Positions 35,691 through 44,364 of a DNA stretch of 47,269 nucleotides are shown here, one piece after another. The stretch's first letter is position 1. Every line of letters starts with the position of its first letter. The notes under the pieces are model-generated. The model searched no databases, was not told the origin of the DNA, and saw only the letters and a program-made list of their open reading frames with translations. This DNA comes from an uncultured Bacilli bacterium (GTDB taxonomy: Bacteria; Bacillota_I; Bacilli_A; RFN20; CAG-631), in contig CAKPZU010000003.1 of the NCBI GenBank assembly GCA_934215405.1, positions 1 to 47,269 on the forward strand, in the 5' to 3' direction. Position numbers and translations under genes: made by a program.

Positions 35691-37814
35691 ATGATAATAA
35701 AAAAACAACTTGGCAATATTACTGCCCTGTTTACAACTGAAGAAAATTCAAAAATCACTTCATTTATTATCGTACCAACTAATATGGTAGATAAGGTATT
35801 AGAAGACAAGCTAAATGTTTCTTATTTTACAAAATATGGAAATAGACAACCAGATTCAATGTTTCAAGTCGCTTTTTTAGGAGATAGTCCAAGCCGTGAT
35901 TTTTCATCTGGTATGTCTTATCGTAATAGTGAAACTAGTAAAAATATGCATCTTGTTAAGCAAGAAATTAAAGAAGAAAATGATTTTATTACCTTAATAA
36001 CATATCTTGAAGATAATAAAGGTATTAAAGGTAAACAAGTGTTACGCTATAAAAAGGGTTATGATTGTCTTGAAATATATAATGAGGTAACAAATAATTC
36101 TTCTGAAAATAAAACCCTTGAATATATATCATCATTTTCACTTGATGAAATAACGCCATTTGTTATAGATAATGATCCAAATACTATTATTCTTCATCGC
36201 TTTAGAAATCATTGGTCAGGTGAGGGACATCTTGAAAGCTTACCTGTTAGTAATTTTGAAATGGAAAATACCTGGTCATTATATGGAATTCGTATGGAAC
36301 GATTTGGGCAAGTTGGTACTATGCCAGCAAGAGGATTTTTACCATTTGTAAGCTTAGAGGATACTTTAAATAATGTAACCTGGGCTGTACAAATCGAAGC
36401 ACCGGCATCTTGGCAAATAGAGGTAGGCTATCATACATCAGGCCTTCATATATCAGGAGGAATAGCTGATTATAATTTTGGACATTTTCGCAAAATATTA
36501 AAGCCTAATGAAAGCTTTAAAACTAATAAAGCTTATATAAGTGTAGTAAATGGTAGTTTACTTGAAGCAAGCCAAAAAATAATTGAATACCAAAATAGCC
36601 TTAAGGTGTTTAAAAAAAGTGAAGAAGCAATGTCTATTATTTATAATGATTATTTATTTACAAATGGAAATCCTTCACTTATAAATGAAAAAAAGCAAAT
36701 TGCAATTTGTGAAAAACTAGGTATTAATATCTTTGTAATGGATGATGGCTGGTTTAAAAACGAAGTAAATAATTGTGGATATCTTGGTGATTGGGTTGTA
36801 AACACAAAGCAATTCCCAGGTGGATTAAAAGAATATGCCCATGAAGTAAACAAAGCAAATATGCTAGCTGGTATTTGGATGGAATTTGAAAATGTTACTA
36901 TAGGCTCAAATGCTAGCTTAAAATTAAATTGGATGCATACTAGAAATAATATTTTAATTAAGCATGAGGATCGAGTATTCTTAGATTTCCGTAAAAAGGA
37001 AGTATTTGATTATTACTTAAATCATATAGTTAATACCTTAAAGGAAAGTAATGTTAGTTATTTAAAGGTTGATTATAATGAAAATATTGGTTTAGGTGTT
37101 GATGGGGCTGAATCATTAGGTGAAGGATTAAGATTACATATAGAAGCTGTTTTAATGTTTTATAGAAAGCTAAAGGAAAGCCTACCTAATTTAGTTTTAG
37201 AAATTTGCTCATCTGGTGGCATGAGGCATGAACCAACGTTTATTTCTCTTGCTGATATGGTATCATTTTCTGATATTCATGAAGGCGTTGAGGGAGCTTT
37301 ATGTGCTTGTAATTTACAATACTTTATGGCTCCACGTATTATGCAAATTTGGGCAACAATGAGAGATTACTTTAATAATGATGAAATAATTTATCGAATG
37401 GTTCAAGGAATGCTAGGAAGACTTTGTCTATCAGGAGATTTATCTGTTTATGGTGAAGATAAATTAAAAATAATTAAAGATGGTATAGATTTTTATAGAA
37501 AAATAGCCTTTATTATAAAAGATGGTACAACATACCATATAAATACTAAAAACTTAAATTCTTACCGCTTTTTACATGATAGTTTTTCTTTACTTCGTGG
37601 TAGCAAAAATAAGGATTATATGCTATTTTATGCTTTTGCTGTTAAAGCTCCAATTAAAGATATTGAAGATATATTACCATATAATGACTATGAAATTATT
37701 GCCTCATATGGAAAAGGAATTTCTACAATTAAAGACAATATAATTATTGTAAAGCCTAATAATTATCAAACATTTGCAAGTGTTTTCTTATTAAAAAGAA
37801 AAGGAGTAGAATAA
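35691..37814 (+). CDS. GH36-family alpha-galactosidase (second of three)
   Basis: The 707-residue cytoplasmic enzyme is closest of the three to classical AgaA/AgaR-type alpha-galactosidases. The N-terminal beta domain (about 1-305) includes FRNHWSGEGHLE and MPARGFLPF. The barrel shows MDDGWFKN, LGDWVVNTKQFPGGL, GIWMEFE, the nucleophile in LKVDYNEN (Asp461), the sugar-contact motif EICSSGGMRHEP, and the acid/base in SFSDIHEG (Asp528). GH36 enzymes act on raffinose-type sugars, galactomannan side chains or alpha-galactosyl glycans. The usual RxDxN contact region is only partly recognisable, so linkage preference is open. A stop-to-start gap of 8 bases and GAAGGG link it to the upstream lipoprotein gene. 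Confidence 0.9.
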   Translation: MIIKKQLGNITALFTTEENSKITSFIIVPTNMVDKVLEDKLNVSYFTKYGNRQPDSMFQVAFLGDSPSRDFSSGMSYRNSETSKNMHLVKQEIKEENDFITLITYLEDNKGIKGKQVLRYKKGYDCLEIYNEVTNNSSENKTLEYISSFSLDEITPFVIDNDPNTIILHRFRNHWSGEGHLESLPVSNFEMENTWSLYGIRMERFGQVGTMPARGFLPFVSLEDTLNNVTWAVQIEAPASWQIEVGYHTSGLHISGGIADYNFGHFRKILKPNESFKTNKAYISVVNGSLLEASQKIIEYQNSLKVFKKSEEAMSIIYNDYLFTNGNPSLINEKKQIAICEKLGINIFVMDDGWFKNEVNNCGYLGDWVVNTKQFPGGLKEYAHEVNKANMLAGIWMEFENVTIGSNASLKLNWMHTRNNILIKHEDRVFLDFRKKEVFDYYLNHIVNTLKESNVSYLKVDYNENIGLGVDGAESLGEGLRLHIEAVLMFYRKLKESLPNLVLEICSSGGMRHEPTFISLADMVSFSDIHEGVEGALCACNLQYFMAPRIMQIWATMRDYFNNDEIIYRMVQGMLGRLCLSGDLSVYGEDKLKIIKDGIDFYRKIAFIIKDGTTYHINTKNLNSYRFLHDSFSLLRGSKNKDYMLFYAFAVKAPIKDIEDILPYNDYEIIASYGKGISTIKDNIIIVKPNNYQTFASVFLLKRKGVE

Positions 37815-37815
37815 T

Positions 37816-39906
37816 ATGAAAAAATACTATTCTTTAGCTATGTTATCATTTATTTTAATGACAACATGTGGCTGTGAAAATAAAACTGAACAAACAATTA
37901 ATAATGATGAATTTTATAGAATTTTTTACAATACATCTACAACTCCTGATGTTGAAATAGACTTTAGCAAAAAGGATGCAAGTGCTATTCAAAATGTTAA
38001 AAAAATTGATATGTTTTCACCAACATGGGATTTTTTAAGCGGAAATTCTGTAAACTATGCTTCTCTTGATAGCTTAAAGGCTATGAAGGAATTTAAAAGT
38101 GAAGCAATGCGTATTGATATGATGTTTGGAAATGGTGGAATTGGTAATAACGATTTAACACAAGCAGGCTCTGTTAGTAGTGATGCTGCTTGGTATAAGG
38201 TTAATGCCTTTGCTGATGCTTTAAAAAACAATGCCTATGCCTTACCTTATTTAATAATGGTAGGAATTCCTGCATTTGCACAAATTGATGGTGCTGCTAA
38301 GGGCTATCCTGATTTAGAAAAATATTCAAAATTCTGTGAGGATGTAACTAGATACTTTAAGTCAAAAAAGAGAAGAATAATCTATGAAACATGGAACGAG
38401 CCTGATTTAAATGCTACATCTTACTGGACAAGTGGTATGCCATTATTTATTGATACTAGCGTTGCTGCAACTAAAGCCTATAAAAAAGGTGATCCAGATG
38501 CCTTTGTAGCTGAGCTTGGCTTATGCTGGCCAGTAACATTTTGTAATGATAATGTTACTTCCTTAAATGGAACATTATGGGACTATTACATGAAGAAAAC
38601 TAAAGAAGCCAACAATAGCATCGATGCTTTTACTTGGCATTATTATGGTGATTCAAATGGTAATATGGAAGGCTGTAATAAGCATCAAGAAGATTTTTCA
38701 TATTATAAGGAAAGCGTTCGTAATTCTATAAATAAAGATAATGAAAAATATGATTTATATACAATGACTCAGCATGTTACTGAATATTCATATGCAGCAA
38801 CAGGAGCTGGCTTACTTGTCCAAACAGGACTTATTCCAAATTTATATGATTGTATTAATCATACCAAAATAGCTACAGATATTTCTCGTTTTTCATGGGC
38901 TTCTTATTTGATGAGTGAATTTGCTGTTATTGATCCTTATTCTTGGCATAAAAGTCCAGCATACTATGCTTTATGGACATATGGAAGACTTCCTTTAAAT
39001 CCAGTAGAAATTACAAAAGATTCAAGCATTGATAATGATTTTGGCTTTTTAACAGGAGTTGATGCATCACGTGCTAGTGCTTTAATTTATAATAAAAATC
39101 TTTCACCTTCTTATAGTGTTGCTAAAGAATATAAGCAAAGAAAAGAAGATACAAGGAATGTTAGTATACAATTTAAAAATATTCCATTTGATACAAAGGA
39201 AGCAAGGGTATATTTAATTGATAATGAGCATCAATCATATAATACTAAAGATAATGAACCATATTTAATTATGGACATTGAACCAGAAAAAATCAAAAAA
39301 GATACTGTTACAATTGATTGTGAAATTCCTGGTAATAGTGCTTTTTATGTAGAATTTGGTGATGGTAGTAATAAATCAGAAATGGATAATTATTCTTCCT
39401 TACATGATTATATAGTACGTAAGGATTATTATTATGAAAAACGTGATGATAATATGCCTTATGCCGATATTCATGAAAATAGCTTTGAGGTATCATTAGG
39501 AATGCTTAATCATAACGAAGGTAAAACTGCTTTAATGGTTACTCTTGATGATATGGATAAATATAATTCCTTAAATTTAAAATATGATGTTTATGGAAAC
39601 TTAAGCTCAACTAATCAAAATAAAGCTATTGGTGTAAGAGTTGATTACCATACACCAAATGGCTATACTTATTCAGTTAATTATTATTTTAGAGATTATA
39701 AAAATGATTTTTCATATCATAAATGGGGAACTGGTAGTAAATCATTACTACAAAAGCAATTTGCTACTGACTTAAATGGTAATTATAAATTAGACTATAT
39801 GTCTTATGCTCCATCTGATTTTGATGGTAGAATGCAACTTACTTATTATATGGTTGATGCCGGTAATAATGTAAGTGCTAATATTAAAACAACTATAAAT
39901 GAATAA
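37816..39906 (+). CDS. GH39-like glycosidase lipoprotein
   Basis: The 696 residues begin with a lipoprotein signal (MKKYYSLAMLSFILMTTCGC), so the enzyme is probably surface-anchored. The (beta/alpha)8 domain (about 55-400) has YETWNEPDL, with E195 as likely acid/base, and HVTEYSY, with E323 as likely nucleophile. This fits clan GH-A and most resembles GH39 (beta-xylosidase, iduronidase and related). A beta domain follows (about 400-510), then a C-terminal beta-sandwich (about 540-690) that may bind carbohydrate. It is the only clear extracellular glycosidase of the operon, so it probably makes the oligosaccharides that are imported. AAAGGAG precedes the ATG. The family number is tentative. 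Confidence 0.78.
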   Translation: MKKYYSLAMLSFILMTTCGCENKTEQTINNDEFYRIFYNTSTTPDVEIDFSKKDASAIQNVKKIDMFSPTWDFLSGNSVNYASLDSLKAMKEFKSEAMRIDMMFGNGGIGNNDLTQAGSVSSDAAWYKVNAFADALKNNAYALPYLIMVGIPAFAQIDGAAKGYPDLEKYSKFCEDVTRYFKSKKRRIIYETWNEPDLNATSYWTSGMPLFIDTSVAATKAYKKGDPDAFVAELGLCWPVTFCNDNVTSLNGTLWDYYMKKTKEANNSIDAFTWHYYGDSNGNMEGCNKHQEDFSYYKESVRNSINKDNEKYDLYTMTQHVTEYSYAATGAGLLVQTGLIPNLYDCINHTKIATDISRFSWASYLMSEFAVIDPYSWHKSPAYYALWTYGRLPLNPVEITKDSSIDNDFGFLTGVDASRASALIYNKNLSPSYSVAKEYKQRKEDTRNVSIQFKNIPFDTKEARVYLIDNEHQSYNTKDNEPYLIMDIEPEKIKKDTVTIDCEIPGNSAFYVEFGDGSNKSEMDNYSSLHDYIVRKDYYYEKRDDNMPYADIHENSFEVSLGMLNHNEGKTALMVTLDDMDKYNSLNLKYDVYGNLSSTNQNKAIGVRVDYHTPNGYTYSVNYYFRDYKNDFSYHKWGTGSKSLLQKQFATDLNGNYKLDYMSYAPSDFDGRMQLTYYMVDAGNNVSANIKTTINE

Positions 39907-39912
39907 GAAAGG

Positions 39913-39936
39913 AATAGACGCTTAAAAATGTCTATT
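39913..39936 (+). promoter_or_regulatory. hairpin between ribosome binding site and start codon, or internal attenuator
   Basis: AATAGAC (39913-39919) pairs perfectly with GTCTATT (39930-39936), followed by TTGGTTTTT. AGAAAGG lies directly before it and the ATG 11 bases after it. A 12-codon ORF, MSIWFLKCLIKE, starts inside the hairpin at 39928. The site could reduce read-through into the last two genes or control their translation. Confidence 0.4.
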
Positions 39937-39947
39937 TGGTTTTTAAA

Positions 39948-41819
39948 ATGTTTAATAAAAGAATAAAAGAAAGAACAATATACATTGATGAAGCATTTAA
40001 AGAGCATAGTGAAGAAAATACTGATTTTAAATACGAAGAGAAAAGAACTAATATTAATAAGTATGTAACAAAAATCACCTTAAAATATCATAATATAGGA
40101 AAGTCTACTAAAATAATACCTTTATATGAAAAAAGCTGTAATAAGCCTATTTTCTATTTTGTTCCTTGTGTTAATTATAATGGTAACTTATGGGGAGATG
40201 GAAAAGAGCCAAAGGGCATGGATGATTTAAATAAGCCATGGATTTATTATAAAGATAGAATGGGATTACCAGGAGCTATCTTTAGCTTTGATGGTAATAA
40301 TTATCAAGGTATTTTTGCTAGTAAAAATAAAGAAGTTTCATCTTCTATAATGTCTTATAATGATACATATATAATGCGAACTTATTTTGCAAATATTGAA
40401 TATCCCAAGGTATTTTTACGTAAATTTGAATATGGTAAAGCAATTATTAATTATGTTTCATTTAAGGAAAATGAAACTAAAACATTTATAGCTTATGAAT
40501 TCAATAATCCTAATTGTAAAAATATTTTTGGCTATGATGCCTTATTTGATTTTATTCATCAAAATTATATTAGCTTTTATGATAAAAAATATAGCGATAA
40601 AGACTTAATTAAAATGGATTATACATTTCTTGAATCATTAATTGAAAAAAAAGAAGATGGTTATGTATCAAATATGGGATTACTTCCTAATGGTATTCAT
40701 CAATTAGGTCATAAAGGGCTTTCTTTTATTTATCGAAAATTTGGAAAGTATGAAATTGGTTGGTGTGGTCAAAATATAACAATTGCTGAATTGTTTTTAA
40801 AAAGATATATTAAAAATAAAAATGAAGAAGACTTAAAAATCTCTTTAGGCATTTTATCTACATGGAGTAAATATGTCTATAAAAATGGAATTGTTGCCAC
40901 TAATATTGATAGTAAATTAGATTATACATCTTATATAGATTCTAATAATGAAGGTTGGTTTTTATATAAAATAAATTCAATTATTTCACTTTTAAAATCA
41001 TTAAATATTAATACAGCAAAATATGAAAAAATAAGAGATAATGCTATTAATTATTATCTTAACAATTTCAAAACAGGAATGTTTCCTCAAATAATAGATG
41101 TAAAAGGAAATATTATTAAAAAGGATGGCTGTGCTGGAACTATTATGATACTTGGATTTTTATCGACCTATCAGCTTACAAAAAATAAAGATTATTTAAA
41201 TAGAGGAATTGAGGCTTATAAGTGCTATAATAATACCTATCTAACGCATTCACTATTTGCTGGTGGTGCTTTAGATACATATTGTATTGATAAAGAAAGT
41301 GCTGGTCCTATGCTTAAGGCTTCTTTATTACTTTATGAAATAACTAATGATAAAAACTATTTAAATGATGCTAAAAAAATAGCTTCCTATTTAATGACTT
41401 GGTGCTTTTATCATGATGTTAAATTTAAAAGAAATACTGATTGCTATAAGCTTAAAATTAAAACAACAGGTTCAACTGCTGTCTCAACATGCCATAATCA
41501 TATTGATTGCTGGGGATTATTTTATGTTTCAGATTTTATAAAGCTATATAAAATAACTAAAAGAAAAACTTATAAAATTCATGCCGAAATATTATGGAAT
41601 TTTACAGTTCAATATGTTAGTGATGGAAGCTTAAAGCTACATGGTATGCTTCGTCCACTTGGGGCTGAAAATGAAGCTATAATCCAATGTAATTGGCATG
41701 GTAATGATGAAAAGGTTGGTATATTAAATGACTGGCTAGTAGCTTGGGTTAAGGTCTTTCAAATTGATACGTATTATCAACTAAAGGAGTTAAAAAATTA
41801 TGGAAAACAAAATAATTAA
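39948..41819 (+). CDS. six-hairpin (alpha/alpha) glycosidase-like protein, unknown specificity
   Basis: I recognise the fold type but not the family. The 623-residue protein lacks a signal peptide. The N-terminal half (about 1-210) is beta-rich (NYNGNLWGDGKEPKGM). The C-terminal part (about 225-610) has repeated helix pairs of an (alpha/alpha)6 toroid, with AGPMLKASLLLYEITNDKNYLNDAKKIASYLMTW typical of it. Conserved-looking polar motifs are GWCGQN, DGCAGT, STCHNHIDCWG and QCNWHGND. Candidates include GH105/GH88-like or uncharacterised families, but no catalytic pair is certain. ATG 39948 is preferred; a TTG at 39936 is in frame. The last GH36 gene overlaps its end by 20 bases, so the two enzymes are tightly co-expressed. 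Confidence 0.65.
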   Translation: MFNKRIKERTIYIDEAFKEHSEENTDFKYEEKRTNINKYVTKITLKYHNIGKSTKIIPLYEKSCNKPIFYFVPCVNYNGNLWGDGKEPKGMDDLNKPWIYYKDRMGLPGAIFSFDGNNYQGIFASKNKEVSSSIMSYNDTYIMRTYFANIEYPKVFLRKFEYGKAIINYVSFKENETKTFIAYEFNNPNCKNIFGYDALFDFIHQNYISFYDKKYSDKDLIKMDYTFLESLIEKKEDGYVSNMGLLPNGIHQLGHKGLSFIYRKFGKYEIGWCGQNITIAELFLKRYIKNKNEEDLKISLGILSTWSKYVYKNGIVATNIDSKLDYTSYIDSNNEGWFLYKINSIISLLKSLNINTAKYEKIRDNAINYYLNNFKTGMFPQIIDVKGNIIKKDGCAGTIMILGFLSTYQLTKNKDYLNRGIEAYKCYNNTYLTHSLFAGGALDTYCIDKESAGPMLKASLLLYEITNDKNYLNDAKKIASYLMTWCFYHDVKFKRNTDCYKLKIKTTGSTAVSTCHNHIDCWGLFYVSDFIKLYKITKRKTYKIHAEILWNFTVQYVSDGSLKLHGMLRPLGAENEAIIQCNWHGNDEKVGILNDWLVAWVKVFQIDTYYQLKELKNYGKQNN

Positions 41820-43530
41820 TGATTTTTTCAATATTGAAAATGCTGATTTTGTCGATGATATTAAAATTAGCCAAAAAACTATTAATAATGTCACTTATTA
41901 TAAGCTTCATTTTACCTTTAATAATAAAGATATTCACGAAATGAAAATATCATTTAAGAAAATGGTTAAGGATGTATCATTTACCTATAAGCCTTCCTTT
42001 TTAGCAAATACTAACTATAGGCCTAATTGGGATTATGGAAATAGTATTGAAAGTAAATTTTCACATTGTTCCCCAATTTTTGGCTTATTAAATGCTAAAA
42101 ATGAAATGATTTATAGTGTCAGCTTAAGTGATTGTGCACACATTATAAGAATGCATATTGGGGTAATTGAAGAAACACTTGAATCTATATGTATTATTCG
42201 TTTATTTGATAGCTTTACAACATTAGATAATGGCTATGAGCTTGAAATAAGAGTTGATGAAAATATTAAACCATTAAGTGATGCTTTAAAAGAAATAAAC
42301 GATTACTTATATAAAGTAAATAACATTAAGATGAATATTACATCTTCTGCTTATAATCTAGTTTATTCAACATGGTATAATTTCCATCAAAATTTAAAGC
42401 AAGATGAATTACTTGAAGAAATGAAGCTTGCTTCAAACTATGGTGTTAAAACATTAATTATTGATGATGGCTGGCAAACTGATGATTCTTCACGTGGCTA
42501 TAGCTTTTGTGGAGATTGGGAGATTGCTAAATCTCGTTTTTATAATTTTAAAAAATTTGTTGAGGATGTTCATAAATTAGATATAAAGGTTATGCTTTGG
42601 ATTGGTTTACCATTTATTGGAAAAAATAGTAAGCATTATGAAAAGCTAAAAGGTAAATATTTAAATAATGATGAAAATAGTGATACTTTTATTATTGATC
42701 CTCGCTATAAAAAATGCCGTGATTATGTTGTTTCAACATTAACACGATTACTTACTTCATACGATTTAGATGGCTTTAAAATTGATTTTATAGATTCATT
42801 TAATTTAAGTGATAAAAATACTTATAATAAGGAAATGGATTATAAATCATTAGAAACTGCTTTAGATAAATTATTTATTTCAATAAATAATCTAAAGGAA
42901 ATTAAAAATGATTTACTAATTGAATTTAGACAAAACTATACATCACCTGTATTAGATAAAAGCGCTAATATGATAAGAGTTGCTGACTGCCCTGCTGATT
43001 ATAAAACAAATTATAGTGAAATAATTAATCTAAGATTAACAACAAAGCTTGCTGTGTCTGCTGATATGACAATATTTGCTAGTGGTGATTCAATTAGTCA
43101 AAAGGCTCGTCATTTATATGCAACAATGTTTGGTGTTCCACAATTTTCCTTTGTTTTGAAGAATTTAAGCAATGATGATAAAAAACTACTTAAAACTTTT
43201 TCACAATTTTATTTAAAAAATCAAGATATATTAATGGCTAATAATTTTAAAGCATTAGGAAATCCAATTAGCTATGATATGGCTTATAGCTTTAAGGATA
43301 ATAAACAAATTATCGCTTTATATAATACTAATTATTTATGTATCAATGATGATGATGTTAAAACTACAATTGTTAATTTATCAAGCAATGACAATATAAT
43401 TATTGAAACTAATAAAAAGATAAATGTTCAAATTTTTGATGCTTTTTATCGACTAGTTGATAGTTTAACACTAACTAATAAGCTAAATAAAATAAATATT
43501 CCTTCATTTACTATAATAGAAATTAATTAA
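41800..43530 (+). CDS. GH36/melibiase-like glycosidase (third)
   Basis: The 576-residue cytoplasmic protein is shorter than the other two and diverged. It has a small N-terminal beta domain (about 1-175) and a barrel with VYSTWYNFHQNL, LIIDDGWQTDD, GDWEIAKSRFYNFKKFV, MLWIGLPF, the nucleophile in FKIDFID (Asp329), and RVADCPADYKTN, where Asp396 or Asp400 is the likely acid/base. The Cys-x-Ser-Gly-Gly motif of classical GH36 is replaced by EFRQNYTSP, so the substrate probably differs from that of its paralogues. AAAGGAG precedes the ATG within the upstream gene. It is the last gene of the operon, followed by the terminator at 43543. Confidence 0.82.
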   Translation: MENKIINDFFNIENADFVDDIKISQKTINNVTYYKLHFTFNNKDIHEMKISFKKMVKDVSFTYKPSFLANTNYRPNWDYGNSIESKFSHCSPIFGLLNAKNEMIYSVSLSDCAHIIRMHIGVIEETLESICIIRLFDSFTTLDNGYELEIRVDENIKPLSDALKEINDYLYKVNNIKMNITSSAYNLVYSTWYNFHQNLKQDELLEEMKLASNYGVKTLIIDDGWQTDDSSRGYSFCGDWEIAKSRFYNFKKFVEDVHKLDIKVMLWIGLPFIGKNSKHYEKLKGKYLNNDENSDTFIIDPRYKKCRDYVVSTLTRLLTSYDLDGFKIDFIDSFNLSDKNTYNKEMDYKSLETALDKLFISINNLKEIKNDLLIEFRQNYTSPVLDKSANMIRVADCPADYKTNYSEIINLRLTTKLAVSADMTIFASGDSISQKARHLYATMFGVPQFSFVLKNLSNDDKKLLKTFSQFYLKNQDILMANNFKALGNPISYDMAYSFKDNKQIIALYNTNYLCINDDDVKTTIVNLSSNDNIIIETNKKINVQIFDAFYRLVDSLTLTNKLNKINIPSFTIIEIN

Positions 43531-43542
43531 ATAAGAAACATG

Positions 43543-43572
43543 TAGCTACCCTTGATTGTGTAGCTATTTTTT
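43543..43572 (+). terminator. Rho-independent terminator of the glycan operon
   Basis: TAGCTAC (43543-43549), 10-base loop, GTAGCTA (43560-43566), followed by TTTTTT. It lies 13 bases after the last GH36 stop codon. Confidence 0.85.
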
Positions 43573-43603
43573 ATTAAAAGTTTTAAGTTAAAATCATTAG
43601 TTT

Positions 43604-43633
43604 TTGGCAAATGTACTTCTACAGAAGTATAAT
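43604..43633 (+). promoter_or_regulatory. toxin-antitoxin promoter with embedded palindromic operator
   Basis: TTGGCA (43604-43609), 18-base spacer, TATAAT (43628-43633). The perfect inverted repeat TACTTCT-AC-AGAAGTA (43614-43629) fills the spacer and touches the -10. This is where an autorepressing antitoxin would bind. Confidence 0.6.
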
Positions 43634-43666
43634 TTATTATATAAAAAGTTATAAAGATGGTTAAAA

Positions 43667-43703
43667 ATGGGCAAAATTATTATATATTATGGTTCATTCA
43701 AAA
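43667..43703 (+). other. out-of-frame N-terminus of the DUF3990 toxin gene
   Basis: ATG 43667 opens a frame encoding MGKIIIYYGSFK, which matches the start of DUF3990 proteins (I-x-YHGS pattern), but it runs on in the wrong frame to a TGA. Skipping one A of the AAAA at 43700-43703 joins it to VIKQPLFGEGKKYNDYG in the main frame, giving a continuous protein of about 226 residues. Confidence 0.65.
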
Positions 43704-44348
43704 GTTATAAAACAGCCACTTTTTGGTGAAGGGAAAAAATATAATGACTATGGTAGAGGATTTTATTGTACAAAAGATATAGAACTTGCAAAAGAATGGG
43801 CTTGTACAGAAGATATTCAAGGATATGCAAATAAGTATGAGTTAAATTTAATAGATTTAAAAGTACTAGACTTATCTAATAATAAATATAATATTTTAAA
43901 TTGGTTAACAATTCTTATGGAAAATAGAATTGTTAATCTAAGTACACCTCTTCAAAAGCAAGCAAGAGATTACCTAATTAAAAATTTTTTGCCTGATTAT
44001 AAAAACTATGATGTAATAATTGGATATAGAGCTGATGATGCATATTTTTCATTTGCTAGAGCATTTATTAGTAATGAAATTAGTTTATCACAGTTAAATA
44101 TTGCAATGAAACTAAAAAAATTAGGTTTACAATATTGCTTAAAGACCAAAAAAGCTTTTAATAATTTACATTTTATCGATTCTATAATAGCAGATAACTC
44201 AATATATCATATTAAGAAAACTAATAGAGATAATGCTGCTAAAAATGATTATTTAAAAGAATTAGAAAATGGTGACTTAAGTGGAACATTTATGAGAGAT
44301 ATTATAACGGAGAAAATGAAAAATAAAGATAAAAGGATACAATTTTAA
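43689..44348 (+). CDS. DUF3990 domain protein, probable ADP-ribosyltransferase-like toxin (frameshifted 5' end)
   Basis: The 219-residue frame contains the DUF3990 signature: GKKYNDYGRGFYCTKDIELAKEWAC, followed by NKYELNLIDLKVLDLS, YDVIIGYRADDAYFSFARAF and QYCLKTKKAF. DUF3990 proteins are usually paired with helix-turn-helix antitoxins and are thought to have an ADP-ribosyltransferase-like fold; activity here is inference. The ATG at 43689 is probably not the real start: it falls out of frame within the YYGS codons of the true N-terminus at 43667, and a one-base insertion in an A-run separates the two. So the gene is either broken, read by +1 frameshifting, or affected by a sequencing error. 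The YYGS motif has Tyr where I would expect the His of YHGS. An antitoxin gene follows. Confidence 0.75.
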   Translation: MVHSKVIKQPLFGEGKKYNDYGRGFYCTKDIELAKEWACTEDIQGYANKYELNLIDLKVLDLSNNKYNILNWLTILMENRIVNLSTPLQKQARDYLIKNFLPDYKNYDVIIGYRADDAYFSFARAFISNEISLSQLNIAMKLKKLGLQYCLKTKKAFNNLHFIDSIIADNSIYHIKKTNRDNAAKNDYLKELENGDLSGTFMRDIITEKMKNKDKRIQF

Positions 44349-44364
44349 CTATTTAGATTTAGCA

